From: Neocallimastix lanati (nom. inval.) | Lineage: Eukaryota; Neocallimastigomycota; Neocallimastigomycetes; Neocallimastigales; Neocallimastigaceae | Assembly: GCA_016946835.1 (NCBI GenBank) | Contig: JACVTC010000074.1 | Span: 246,501 to 310,500 of the forward strand | Length of the DNA: 64,000 bases | Reading direction: 5' to 3' | Part shown: positions 22,261 to 34,795 of the stretch, in pieces | How positions within the stretch are numbered: position 1 is the first letter of the stretch | How the letters are laid out: every line of letters starts with the position of its first letter | The notes under the pieces: generated by a model | Database searches by the model: none | What the model was told of the DNA's origin: nothing | Seen by the model: only the letters and a program-made list of their open reading frames with translations | Position numbers and translations under genes: made by a program

Positions 22261-22417
22261 ATACGAAGTGGAAGAAATTCTTGATAAAAGAACACATTAT
22301 GGTAAAATTCAGTGCTTAATTAAATGGAAAAATTATCCATTATCAGATGCATCATGGGAACCCGAAGTAAATTTAAATTGCCCAGAATTACTCAAGCAAT
22401 TTAATGAATCAAGTTAG
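22261..22417 (+). mobile_element. Integrase-fused chromodomain
   Basis: The plus-strand reading gives EVEEILDKRTHYGKIQCLIK, then WKNYPLSDASWEPEVN and CPELLKQF. This is the canonical chromodomain pattern: Y/EVE.IL, then Y.VKWKGY.....WEP..nL, then L...F. The aromatic cage tryptophans (W of KWKNY and W of SWEP) are present. In chromoviruses this module binds methylated histone H3 and steers integration into heterochromatin, consistent with the gene-poor setting. It is absent from gypsy A. Confidence 0.9.
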
Positions 22418-22614
22418 AAAATATTTTATTTTAAAAATGAATCTTTATTAAAATTTTATTATTAATATCAAGTTTATTATTATATTTAGTTAGTTTTATT
22501 TAAAATTTACAATATTTATGTAATCGAAATTTTACACCTAAAAAGAATTGTTTTTTAATATAGTTTTAGTTTAAATTTGAGTTCGTCTAGTATCCGAATC
22601 CTAGAGGAGGACAA

Positions 22615-22979
22615 TGTAACGAAACTCACAATTAATAAAACTTAGAAATGGTCTAGTGGTTAGTAACTATGACCATTGGGTTTGAACTCTCGAGTTCGAC
22701 TGTATTTCATTTCTGTAATTTAATAATTTAGCCACTAAAATCAGAAAATTCTAATTTTTAGATTAATTTTCATCTTTTTTCTATAAAATCCATTTTCTAA
22801 AAGAATCTTTTTAATTCTGGAATATTTTATAATTTTATTTCAAAAAAAAAAAAAAAATATTTAACTTTTAAAAAATAATAAAACTTTTAATATAAAAAAA
22901 CTATTTACTTATTATTCATTATTTTTATTCAAACTTAGTAGTGTTGCTTATTTTGAGTTATTACCCAATTTTCGTTACA
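22615..22979 (+). repeat. 3' LTR of the chromovirus
   Basis: The 365-bp LTR begins TGTAACGAAACTCACAATT after a polypurine tract (CTAGAGGAGGACAA at 22601-22614) and ends ..CAATTTTCGTTACA at 22979. Terminal TGTAACG and CGTTACA are inverted repeats of each other. It contains the same tRNA-like block as the 5' LTR. Confidence 0.85.
22649..22702 (+). promoter_or_regulatory. tRNA-like A-box/B-box segment in 3' LTR
   Basis: TGGTCTAGTGGTTAGTAAC at 22649 matches the D-arm/A box of tRNA-Glu-like genes, and GTTCGACTG at 22694 matches the B-box core, 45 bases downstream. This copy is closer to a true tRNA in the A box than the 5' LTR copy. No anticodon or acceptor stem can be assigned with confidence. 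Confidence 0.62.
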
Positions 22980-23330
22980 ATTATTTTCATTATTATTGTT
23001 GTTATTATTGTTAATATTATTATTGTGATTACAATTATTAGTATTACTATTATTGATTATTATCAATAATAGTAATATTATTGTTTTTATGGTTATTGTT
23101 ATTATTATTGTTATCATTATTGATATTTTCATTATTATTATTACTATTATTATTACTGCAATTATTATTTCTTTATTTTTTGTTATATTTTCTTTTATTC
23201 ATAAAATTATTTATACTGATTATATCTTCATATATATTTTATATTATTATTTAACGTTATTGAATTTATTAATAGTCTTTTGTAAAAAATTCATTAGAAA
23301 AAGGATATTCAATTTTATTTAATCTTGGTT
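22980..23330. repeat. Trinucleotide-rich (ATT/GTT) low-complexity sequence
   Basis: Runs of TTATTATTG, GTTATT and ATTATT follow the 3' LTR up to about 23190, then A/T-rich sequence. No gene. Open frames here only reflect the repeat. Confidence 0.75.
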
Positions 23331-23549
23331 GAATGCTATTATTAATATCATATGAATTTTCATTATTGTACATCCCTTAATTTTGTGATTTGGAATGAAA
23401 TTTGAAATATTAGGTGAGAATTCTTTAAAGAAACTATTTTCAGGATTGAATTTAAAAAAAGCAACTGAGCTGGATAGTATTATTTTATTATTTGTAATAT
23501 TTAATATTTTATAATATATCTTGGATATTATGAAAATCCTTTTATTAAG

Positions 23550-23857
23550 GATATTCAAGAAATATCCCTGAGGATACTACATCTAAGTATTTTGATATTC
23601 AAGAAATATCCCTGAGGATACTACATCTAAGTATTTTGATATTCAAGAAATATCCCTGAGGATACTACATCTAAGTATTTTGATATTCAAGAAATATCCC
23701 TGAGGATACTACATCTAAGTATTTTGATATTCAAGAAATATCCCTGAGGATACTACATCTAAGTATTTTGATATTCAAGAAATATCCCTGAGGATACTAC
23801 ATCTAAGTATTTTGATATTCAAGAAATATCCCTGAGGATACTACATCTAAGTATTTT
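23550..23857 (+). repeat. 44-bp perfect tandem array, seven copies
   Basis: The unit begins GATATTCAAGAAATATCCCT and copies start at 23550, 23594, 23638, 23682, 23726, 23770 and 23814. I see no differences between copies. Directly after, at 23858-23874, the first 17 bases of the unit recur in inverted orientation. The unit read on the minus strand contains GIFLEY, matching GIFLGYS in the integrase of the related copy at 57.5 kb, so the array grew from copia integrase sequence. Confidence 0.95.
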
Positions 23858-23928
23858 GATATTTCTTGAATATCCTAAGTATTTTGATGCAAAGTTTATT
23901 TATTATTTATAAATCCTTCTGATCTAAA

Positions 23929-23978
23929 TTTAATAACAATACTAAATTGTTGAGTCACAATTTAGTATTGTTATTAAA
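23929..23978. repeat. Perfect foldback, 22-bp arms
   Basis: Arms at 23929-23950 and 23957-23978 are exact reverse complements around the 6-base loop TGAGTC. It lies within the copia relic, about 70 bp beyond the 44-bp array. Confidence 0.9.
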
Positions 23979-25880
23979 GTTATGAATCATTCACCATAGT
24001 TTTGGTTGAATTTATTAAAGTGTCATTGAAACTTTTCATTTTGTTGTGGATTATATGGTAGAGGTTAATTAATGTTTAATATGGTATGTCTTGAAGAATA
24101 AATTAAAATTATTATTACAAAATTCTGTACTATTATCTCTTTAAATATATTTAATTCTTGTATTATACTTAATTCATTACAGTTGGTTCATCAGTATTAA
24201 AAATAAGGGTATCACTTTTGGATTTTAAAGATAAAGTCCATCCATAGAATGAACAGTCACCAAGGATTGTAAATAAGAATTCGTTTCTTTAAAGCGATTC
24301 AGGAAGAGGACTAACCAAGTTCCATATGAAGTATTTGAAATATATGAATTGATTTATTTATTACTTGTTTGTATGGTTTATTTTTTAATTTTGAATTTCA
24401 TTCAAATTGGACATTGATTAATTGGAGTATTTAGTTTTAATAATTTGCTTTTAGTATGACTAATTACAAAATAAAATAATCTTCTCAGTTATAAATTTAA
24501 TTTTTTTGAAGCATTTGGTGTAATGAAATTTATTTCTAAGTAATTTTTTCTACCATCTTAATTGTTTGCATATTATTTATAGTTTGAATTTTTGAAATAT
24601 ATTTTTTAATTTTCTTCTAAAAATTGATTTCAATAATTCATACAAAAATTAGCATACCGATATTAAATTTTTATTAAATGATTGGTATAACTCATTTAAC
24701 TCATTTAGTATTTTTTCATTGTTGTTTACATATCCTTTATATTTTCTTTTATGAATCGCTATAATTATTTTTTCTTTAGCTAAGTTAATTTCTTTACTGC
24801 ATGTTTTATATCAATAAGAATATTGCCTTATTATATTAATTGAAGGACCAGAAATAAAAAATTCAACATGAAAAAAATTCTTTGTCACTATCTTCATATG
24901 AATTAAATTACTCTAATGCTAAAAAAGAATTTTTAAAGTTATTTTCTGTAATATAGTCTTTTGTAAAGTCATCTGCGTATTTTGTATCATAATTGAAGAG
25001 GCGTTATTTGTATTCATACAATTAATATTGCTTTGAAACTTTCTTTTATTTCTAATTCTATATTAAATATATTTTTTTTTTGTTTTTTATGTAAATTATT
25101 TTTTCAGAATTTGCATTTATATAAGTAAAGCCCTATTCTTTCACTTTAGTTATATTTTCCACTTTTTGGAAGTTTTTTCTTTTCCTTTTTACTTTATTTA
25201 TCATTATGCCGAAAATTCTTATTATTTTTTATCGATGATGATGATGATTTCATGAATAAATTTTTTCTTTTAAATTAAAATAATATTAGATATAAATTCA
25301 TTGATATATGAACAGCATGATTCTCAATTTTATAAGTTAGAATACATTTATCCATCTTAAATTTTCAGGTAAACATCTATTTAAAATTGCAATATTTTAT
25401 TGGTATTTATATCGTTGGAAATTTTTCAAGTTTATCTATTGAATTTTATAAGTTAACAATAAGATATTGATGTTGATTTTTAGTAACAAACTTTATTGTT
25501 TCAATTTTGTTTTGGATTTCAATCTTTCTTTTTTGAGTTTCCTATCCTATTCCTTTTATAATAAATAATCCATTTTGATTTGATTTCATTATTTATATTA
25601 ATATTTTAAGTATTCTTATAATAGACTAACAAGTTAATGAATTGGTTCCTCAGTGTAATTTGTTAATTTGTTTCTTATATCTCTTTTTTTTAATTCCTCT
25701 AAAACTGAATAAAGAACATATTTAGTTAGCTTATTTATTGTTAATAAATAAAGAATCTTTCTTTTCCAACTAAGGTTGTTTTCTGTATTTAATTTAGAAA
25801 TTTTGTTTAGTTTTTGGGAATAATTAGAGATTATTCCATTAAGAGTGATACAGTGAGGTTAAATAACTTGTTTTTTATTT

Positions 25881-26750
25881 TATTATTTTAATTTGGTTAT
25901 AAACTAATTTTATTTTAATAAAAAATATATACTTTTTTAAGGAATAAAAAATATTTAATAAAATATAAATTATTTTGTTGTTTTAATTCTTGATTTATTA
26001 ATTTAATTTATTATATTAAGAATTCACGCTTGAGTATTAATTTATATGTTTAATTTTATTAAATTGTTATTATTTTAAGTACATTAAAAATTGTACTACA
26101 AAATTTTCTATTCATTTATTAATATATTATTTTCGTTTTAATGTATTTCATAAAATGTATAATGTAATTTATTCCTAATTTTGTTTGATGAAATACTATT
26201 AATGTTTTATTATTTTTTTTAATTAAATGCTATTATTTTCATATTAAAAGTATTATAAATTTTAAATTTATATTAATTTTACCATATTAATTTTATTATT
26301 ATATCAATAATTGACTATTTCATTTTTCATCTTGACTATATTATTTTTATTTTTATTTAACTATATTATTACTAATAATTGATTAATATAAATACCTTTA
26401 TTTCTTGTGGATTCAATTCAGTATTTATATAAATATAAATAATAATAAAAATAATTATTAATTAGTTCATTTTTACTAAAAAAAATAAAATATTAATAAA
26501 TTCAATTTAAATTATTACTTTATTTTGATTCATACTCAATTAGCAGATTGAGACTTAATCTTTTAGATATATTAATATTTTATATAATTTTATAGTGTTT
26601 TAAATTAATTTTTATTTAGTATTTTTTTTTAATAAAGAATTAAAGAAAAACAGGAAAATATATTTTCTTATAAAACTTTTGTATATAATTAATAATTTTT
26701 ATTATAAATTAATGATTTGTTTATATAAATTAAAATATAGTAAATATTTT
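25881..26750 (-). repeat. Probable 5' LTR and leader of the copia relic
   Basis: It shares with the LTR at 59.7-60.4 kb the TTGACTATTTCATTTTTCAT-like subrepeats (about 26310-26400), the hairpin CTCAAT...ATTGAG (26535-26552) followed by TTAATCTTTTAG, and the AATTAAAGAAAAACA block near 26640. Exact ends were not found. Confidence 0.5.
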
Positions 26751-27781
26751 ATCATTTATAAACGAAAACAAAAATTCATTTAATATTTTATTAAATTTAA
26801 AATAATAAAATAATATAAAAAGAACAAAATTTTAGATAAAAATTTTCAGAATAATTAATAGATTTATTGAATTTTATATTTATTTTGATAAGTTGTTATA
26901 TAGAATTATTTAATTTAATATTTATTATTTAATAATTTATATAATTAAATGTTTAAATAATTTATATATTTAAAATACATAAAATATAAATTTATAATAA
27001 ATATTTAGTTTTATTTTTTATTAATTTTAGTTTAATTAATTTAGTTTAAATAAAATAATTAAAAATAAAATATAATGTAGAAAATATTTAAATAACTATA
27101 AATTACATTAATTAGAAAGATTTACTATTATCAATTATAGTTAATAACAATTTAATTTTAAGGTTGTATGTTATAATTGAGTGTTACGTTGAATATTTGA
27201 TACATATTTTATGCTAAAAATCTCTTAATAAATTATACAAAAGATAAAAAGAGCAAGATTCTAAAAATATAAATATACTTATTATTTTTAATATATAAGT
27301 TAAGTATTTCTTAAATATAATATAAAATATTAATTTTTAAAAATCACTTATAAAAAAATATAATATAATAAAATCTGATTATTAAGAAATCATTTTAGAT
27401 CAAATAGTTTCTTTTTTTTTAGATATAAATTGAATTAATTTGCAATTAATTATATTTAATATTTTAAAAATATTAATTTTATTAATTATTAAATATTTTA
27501 TTTATCACTTCTCCTTAAATCGGTTTTTTTGTAAAATAAATTTTATAAATGATTAATATTTATAGATTTATTATATAATAATTCTAGAACTTTATTCAAT
27601 AAGGAATTATTTAAATATTTTATATTTTGATATATTTTATTATCTTCAGATTTTGTATATCTTAATTATATTATTTATCCATTTATAAAGTCTCTTACAT
27701 AATAATATTAAATATGTTTTTATTAGAATTTCATAATAATTTAAAAATCTATCTTGAGTATATAATATTAACACTATAGAG
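26751..27781. other. AT-rich spacer, no gene seen
   Basis: Nearly pure A/T sequence. No coding pattern, ordered repeat or RNA gene is visible. Confidence 0.5.
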
Positions 27782-28157
27782 TATAATTTCATAAACATAA
27801 ATATTTTTAAATGATATTAATTAATTGTCTTATACGATAAAGATCAAATGATCTTTAAATAAATAGTTTAAAGCAATTATATAATGTAAAATATTTTGAT
27901 ATTTTAATGGTTCTTTTAATTCTAATTATTATTTTAATAGAACTTAAATTATTTTGCTAGTTTTTTTTATATAATTTCATAAACATAAATATTTTTAAAT
28001 GATATTAATTAATTGTCTTATACGATAAAGATCAAATGATCTTTAAATAAATAGTTTAAAGCAATTATATAATGTAAAATATTTTGATATTTTAATGGTT
28101 CTTTTAATTCTAATTATTATTTTAATAGAACTTAAATTATTTTGCTAGTTTTTTTTA
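27782..28157 (+). repeat. Exact 188-bp tandem duplication
   Basis: 27782-27969 is repeated at 27970-28157 with no differences that I can see, including an 8-T run at the end of each copy. The unit has no coding capacity and contains AAAGATCAAATGATCTTTA, a small palindrome. Confidence 0.92.
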
Positions 28158-28615
28158 TATAATATTTTAAACTATTATATATTGATAATTGTTGTAATCT
28201 TCATTTGAAAACATCTTGTAATTAATATTATATTAAATAAAATTTTGTAATAATTTAGTGGTATCATTTCCTTCTATTATGTAATAATTTTTAAAGATTT
28301 GAATATTATTTCTATTGGAAATTTCACCGTTTTTATCATATATAAACGATTTATTTTATTATTCCACTAATTAGTGGTGTTATATTCATTTTTATTATAT
28401 ATATTTTATTTATTAACGAGATCTTTCCTTTAATTATTAAAAAAGCCTGAAATGTCTATGACTCAAATTATATATGTTTTATTAATAAATTATTTACTTA
28501 AAATTCTCTATATTAAAGAATATTTTATTAATAGTTTACATATTTTATCCTTTAAATAGAACATTAATATTTCTTCAAGAGATTTAATAATTCTTTTATG
28601 AATATCTTATATACG

Positions 28616-28651
28616 GAAACAAATTAACTTTTAGAAAAGTTAATTTGTTTC
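28616..28651. repeat. Perfect foldback, 17-bp arms
   Basis: Arms at 28616-28632 and 28635-28651 are exact reverse complements with a 2-base loop. The run of T-rich sequence after it would also fit a terminator-like shape, but there is no gene nearby. Confidence 0.9.
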
Positions 28652-29105
28652 TTTTGAAGAGAAAATTTTTATGTTCTATTTTTATAATTTTTATTTAGTT
28701 TTTAATTTATTAATTTAAATTCATATTTGAGTATTTATGTATATTTTACTACAATTGATTTTACGAACGTATTCAGTGAATAAATAATATTTGTAGAGAG
28801 AATTTCAAAAATATAATAGCAATTAACATTCTAAAAGAATTTTTCAAGTCGAAAAAGAGAAGTTGAATATTGCTCTAAATAATTTTTCAAGTTTAATTTC
28901 TTTTATAAAATTTATATTTTTGAATAGATATTAAAAATATTATTACAACGGGATTTAAGGAAATAATATAAATATATATATTTGTTTATTTGTTAGTTAA
29001 ATATTATATATAATTATTTTTATTTATTACATATAAAAAATGTACAGAGCTATTATATTTAAATTTAATTTCTGTAATGAACAGAAAAGAAATAATCATA
29101 TACCA

Positions 29106-29163
29106 TTTAAGAAATAGGATTAACAAATAAATATGAAATTATTTGTTAATCCTATTTCTTAAA
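29106..29163. repeat. Perfect foldback, 25-bp arms
   Basis: Arms at 29106-29130 and 29139-29163 are exact reverse complements around the 8-base loop ATATGAAA. This is the longest perfect inverted repeat that I found in the window. Confidence 0.92.
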
Positions 29164-30648
29164 GAATTCAGTACTAAAACCATAGAAAAAAAAATTGATC
29201 AAATGAATAATATACTGAATTTCATTATTATAAGAAATAATATTTAATATAACATCAAAAACAAAATATAAATATATATAATCAATATACTTTTTAGAAA
29301 GAAAATAGAAATATTTTTTCATAAAAATAATAGTTATTTATTTTTAATTAAAAATTAATTATTATTATTTTCCTTTTAAACTCTTATAAGTTATTTATTT
29401 TATATTTCAATTATAAATCTATAAATACTTTATATAGTTAATTTTGTAATTTGTATCTTTAAAAAGCATTTTTATTAACTCTATAGAATGTAAAACTAAC
29501 AATAAAATTATATATATAAATTTTTCTTTTAGAATATATTGTTAAAACAGAATCTATGAATTTATTTTTAAAAACTATTAAGTAAAATTCGTATTCAATT
29601 TTCAAAAAATACAAAATATTTACTTTTATAATTTCTTTTAATGGATTTTTTTTATTATATATAAAAACTTTTAAATTAATATTAATTCAAGATAAAAATA
29701 CTATTATTCTCGATTGATAATTGCTATAAATTGATTTTTTAATATATGTCTCCAAACTTTATATTATAATCATCTTTTTTAAAACTATTTTTAAATTTAT
29801 AAATAGTTTAAAATAAAAGTAGATATCTACTATTTCAACAATTCCTTATTAGTCAACCTATTATTAAGTTGATAATTTTTGAAATTTAAATTATATGCAA
29901 AAAATATAATAAATAAACAAAAAATAAATAATAAAACAAATAAAATGAAATATTTTCTGAAATTAAAAAGAATATAATACTAAAGAAAATATAAATAAAT
30001 TGAAAATACCATTAATAAATTTTAATTAATCTTAAATCCTCTTATATAAAATATTGAAATTGAAATATTTAATATAACATATTAAAAAGTAGTTTCTTAT
30101 TGATTTCATTTATTATGTATTAGAATTTTAAAAAATAAACAGAAATAAAATCAGATAAAATAGAATTTTTCAATTTATATAAGTCTTAATGTTTAGTTTC
30201 CTTTGAATTAGTATAAAAATATCATATTTAATTTTGCAATATTAAAACCATTCCAAATCTTAAAACTAAATTTGAAGAAATTGAAATGAGAGATATTCAT
30301 GAACAAATTAAAGTAGTAAAATGTAGAAATTAGAATTATATTTACAGCTAATAGAGTAATCAAATTCTGTATTAAACTTTAATATGTAATTGAATTATAT
30401 TTGATAAATCATACATTTTCTTAACTATATTAATAAATATTAAATTATAAATTAATTAATTAACGATTTTATATTACCAGAGTCCAACAAAGTAAATAGA
30501 ATTTAAAAATATAGACTTTATTCAAGATGTAAAAGCTAAAACGAAATTTACTTAATTTATTTTGTTTAATTTTATATAAATAATAATTAATTAGTCATTT
30601 AATATTATATAGTTTTATTTTCTATAAAAACTATAATTTGAATTATAT

Positions 30649-30695
30649 ATTACCAATTATATAATTTTGGTGATCTAAATTATATAATTGGTAAT
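30649..30695. repeat. Perfect foldback, 19-bp arms
   Basis: Arms at 30649-30667 and 30677-30695 are exact reverse complements around the 9-base loop TGGTGATCT. Confidence 0.9.
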
Positions 30696-33600
30696 TTTTA
30701 ACTTATTTCTTATTGAAATGTAATTTTACTTAATATATTAAAATAATATTTTTATTATACTTAATAATTTTGTTTTCTTCGCTTTGATATTTTTTACTAA
30801 TTTTTCATATCTATTTTATTTAATATATTTTATTTTTTATTTCCCCATTATAATATATTTAATTTATTATAAATTATTATTCTTATTTTTATAAATATTC
30901 ATTCATAAAAATTAATATCTTAATTTAATTTTAGGAAAGATTTGAATATATCATAATTATTTAATTATATTATTATCATTAAATAATAAACTTCCATTAA
31001 ATATAAAAATTAATATTTTATAATTTTGATAATTTTCTTGTAGAAAAATATATAGATATAGATTTTAAGAAAAATTTTAATAAATTAATTATATTAAAAA
31101 TTATGTTAATAATTATATGTATTTTATTTATTATTCATTTTAAATATTAAAAAGTATTCTATATTTTATATCTTATATAATTAATTAAATATTTTATAAA
31201 TTTAAGTATTAATTATATATTAATCATTTATTAATGATTTAACTAATATACTAATATTGTCATAAAATTTTTTATTACTTTATTTGTATTAATAATTGTA
31301 TATAAATATTATTTTTTATATTATATTAATAATAAATTAAAATTTCTAAAATAAAAACAGAAAATACTCTAAACTATATAAAGATAATAATAATACAAAA
31401 ATCATCATAATAAAGAATTTAACGTTGATATAAATATATTAATAATAATAGAAAATTAATATATGAAACAACATAGAAAAACTATTAAAAATACAGATAT
31501 AAATAAAAATATGATTTAGAGTTACTACTTCAATATTTTTTATTTAATATGAGGTAATAAGTTTAAATATTATAATGTAATCTGTTTGATTAAATTTCAT
31601 AAATATATAGAAGTTTTTATTATTTATGAATATAAGTTGATTTAATAAAATTAATTAGGTATATTTAAATATACATATTATAAATAATTTATACTTTTAA
31701 TTTCTAAATATAATAATTTTTATTCAAACATTTCTTCAAAAATCCTTTACTATGTTAATATAATAAATTTTCTTAATTTTAATAAATAAAAAAATATCAA
31801 GATTGAGTATAAAGAATATTATTAAAATAATTAATATATTATTAAAATAGTTCAAATTATGAATAAATTTAATAATTTAGAATTTGGAGTTTTATTACCA
31901 TTTTCACAGTAATTATTTATATATTTAAGCCTACTACAATACATTTGAATTTTTTACAATAATTATTGTTAGTACTTTTCTAATATATATAAAATATTAA
32001 AATGCATCATTTTCTTATAAAATAAAGCTTATAAATTTAAAATGTAATTAACTTAAAAATAAATATATGACAGTATTTAAAATAAGTTTTATTTATTTTG
32101 TTTTTATTTTTATACAATCTTTATGGATTGAATACATAATTAGAATATATATAAAATAAATAATATTATAAAACCATTAAATCTTTGTTAATCCAAATTC
32201 TTTACGATATACTGATAACTTATCTTTTTAATTTATATACATTTTTATAATTATTAGGAGTACTGAATATTGCTGTTTTCTTTTTTATTAACTTATTATT
32301 TTCTAATTATAATTATTCAATTTAATTTATTCATAATAAAATGCCCATATAAATTATATTAATAGAAATATTAATTTAAAAATATAAATTAATTTATATT
32401 TTTGAATAAAAATATTTATATAATTTTTTTTTCAATTTTATTTTCATTTATTAATATAATATGAGTTTATATTAATTAAAATTTTATTAAAATATTTAAA
32501 ATATACTATAATAGTTAAGTATTCAATAATTTTTGCAAAATTATATCTGATTATGAGAATTTTCACTTTTTTAAATTGATTTATTTTATAATTCTTTATT
32601 TTGATATTTTTAATATTAAATTATGCATAAATGAAGAACATATCTTCATTATGTAAATTTACGCTAACATATTAATAGAATATGGATTATTATTTAAATT
32701 ATATTGCTTAATTGAAATGGTAATAATTTCTTTTTAATTTTATTTCAAATCCCTTTAATTATGAGAATTGATAATAAAAATTTATACAAAAAAATTTTTA
32801 TTATTTCTCATAATTGAGCAATTAATTCAAAATTTTTTTCATAAAAATAAATTATAATATATTTTTCAATTTAATACATATTAAATAAATTATTGCAATA
32901 ATCCAATTGTGAGAATCCTTATTGGTTTCTATTAAAACCCTGTCATTAAATTTTCTATATTATTAGTAATTAGATAATTACATCTAAATTAATGGAAATT
33001 TTGAAAATTCAAAAGTTAACTTTTAATTTGATAAAATAATGTACAAATTAAATTTTCTATTTTATCTATCAAAATAAAGTTAATTTAGAAAACAATAATT
33101 TATCTAAAAAATGTTAAACATATAAACTCTAAAAATTTTAAAAAAAAAAAGAATTATTTAAATAACAATATTAGAAAGTTTGCAAATTAATAAAATCAAT
33201 ACAAATGAATGTAAATCTAGTTTGATATTTAAATATAATGAAATTTATTATATAATATTGTAAAAAACTTGTTTAATCGATTATTAACCACTCAATAATT
33301 CAAGTATTATTTCAATGAATTATTTATATTTTTCTTTATATATCTTACAAAATTACTGAAGCCTTAACTTTTCAAAATAATATCATTATAATACATGAAA
33401 ATTATTGATTATGAAATAAAGAAATAAATATTTTAGGAGTATTAATATTTCAGAATAAACTTTACTATAAAAATTATAAAATCTCCATTGTAACTCTTTT
33501 TACTGGGAATTTCTCATTTTCCTAATATTTTATAATTTCAGTTTATCTTTTGATAAAAAATCTTATAAAGTTTGTAAATCTTTATAAGAATACTTAATTT

Positions 33601-34389
33601 AAATACAGTTTCCAAATCACTTAATTTTGAATTTGAAGATTTAATTGAAACTTTTTCTTTTCCTTACAAATTACTTTATCAAATTCATGTTTACACTTGA
33701 AAGATTAAATAATTTCATTAATAGTTTATTTTATTACATAGTTTTGATTTGTATCAATGTAATTAAAATATAAATATTATTATTATTGGATTCAACAAAA
33801 AAAATAAATTTTATAAATAAATTAAAAAGTAAGCACAATAATGTATTTATAATAAGGAACTACAAAAATATGAAATTGAAATATTCATAGGAACATTAAC
33901 TAATTTTTATAATATTTTTTTTATTCATCACTTAAATGTATTAAATGCTATTCTATGTTTTTATATTAGTAATATTACTTTAAATCATTGATATCTGTAT
34001 TGGAGGAACCAAAATTAAGATATAATGGTTTTTTTATTATGCGTATTAATAATTCATTTAAGCATTTTTAATTCTAAGATTTAAGTGGTATTAATAATTC
34101 ACATAATATAAAGTCCAATTATAAGCAATGGTCATCTGAAAGATTATAATCATTTTAATTACTCTATAAACAATAAAAATTATAAACATATGTTTTAATA
34201 ATATTTAATCTTTATAGACATTTCTAAAATTATCCATTGAAGTATTATCAGGTATTTGTGAATTCATTGGTTAAATTGTTTTTGGATTTAGTAAATTTTA
34301 GAATTTAGAATATTTTCTTGCTAATATATATTTTTGCTTTATTGTATAATAATATTGTCATACCATTAAAAATAATTTAGATACATGAG

Positions 34390-34710
34390 TACTCATCTCC
34401 CATATGACCATAACTGATATAATTGTTAAGTGTGATAAAACTTGCATAATTAGTACACAGTATCACCGCATGTCGTTTTACACATCTTCATGAGGCTTAT
34501 ATTCTCTAACATTCCTAATGGAGATATATTCCAAAAGTTTTTAATAAGACGAATTATATTTCAAATTGAATTTCCTGGATCATTTTCTATTAATTCTATA
34601 GTATGAACTTTAATAATTTTATTGTTGATAACATCAAATTTTTATTGTGAGAAAGATTAATTACTATATCTTAAAAGGATACCTTAAAAATTGTCATATT
34701 TCAATCGAAA
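34390..34710 (-). pseudogene. Possible unrecognised coding relic
   Basis: This stretch is less A/T-rich than its surroundings. On the minus strand one frame reads KIIKVHTIELIENDPGNSI followed by IIRLIKNFWNISPLGMLENI, which looks like real protein rather than random A/T translation. A further frame gives SYGHMGDEYS. I do not recognise the family. It could be a fragment of a host gene, a virus gene or a retroelement, and there are several disruptions. Confidence 0.3.
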
Positions 34711-34795
34711 TTGTTTCATAATATCAATTTCATAATATGAGGGTGTCAATTATCATATTATAAATACCTTTATATTATTTTTCCTTGAACCACAT

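Larger units (their letters stand above)
17381..22979 (+). mobile_element. Ty3/gypsy chromovirus with both LTRs
   Basis: Direct repeats at 17381-17937 and 22615-22979 flank gag, protease, RT, RNase H, integrase and a C-terminal chromodomain, the defining order of chromoviruses. Both LTRs end ..TTTTCGTTACA. The 3' LTR starts TGTAACG just after the purine-rich CTAGAGGAGGACAA. The coding region is broken by many interruptions, so this is an old fossil, and the two LTRs differ in length by internal gains and losses. No target duplication was found. Confidence 0.88.
23331..25880 (-). mobile_element. Ty1/copia relic, same family as the 56.6-60.4 kb element
   Basis: It aligns block by block with the copia element at 57.3-59.3 kb on the same strand: the integrase C-terminal block (ITNNKIILSSSVAFFKFNPE near 23460, compare ITTNKIILSKSVVFF at 57.45 kb), the integrase core near 24000-24300, protease and linker near 24660-24850, and gag near 25080-25880. 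RT is absent. It is heavily broken and clearly older than the second copy. Two secondary features lie inside it: the 44-bp array and a 22-bp foldback. Confidence 0.75.
28158..34389. other. Long AT-rich desert, no gene seen
   Basis: About 6 kb of A/T-rich DNA without recognisable coding sequence, transposon domains or RNA genes. Its only ordered features are three perfect foldbacks, listed separately. Any ancient element here is beyond recognition by eye. Confidence 0.5.

Noticed and set aside
22935-23322. Asn/Ile-rich frames after the chromovirus
   Set aside because: They follow from the ATT/GTT low-complexity repeat and show no conserved motif.
23550-23857. Possible CRISPR-like array
   Set aside because: The 44-bp units abut with no unique spacers, and the organism looks eukaryotic. 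It is a tandem repeat.
28616-28651. Bacterial-type intrinsic terminator
   Set aside because: The shape fits, but there is no gene upstream and the window is eukaryotic. It is grouped with the other foldbacks.
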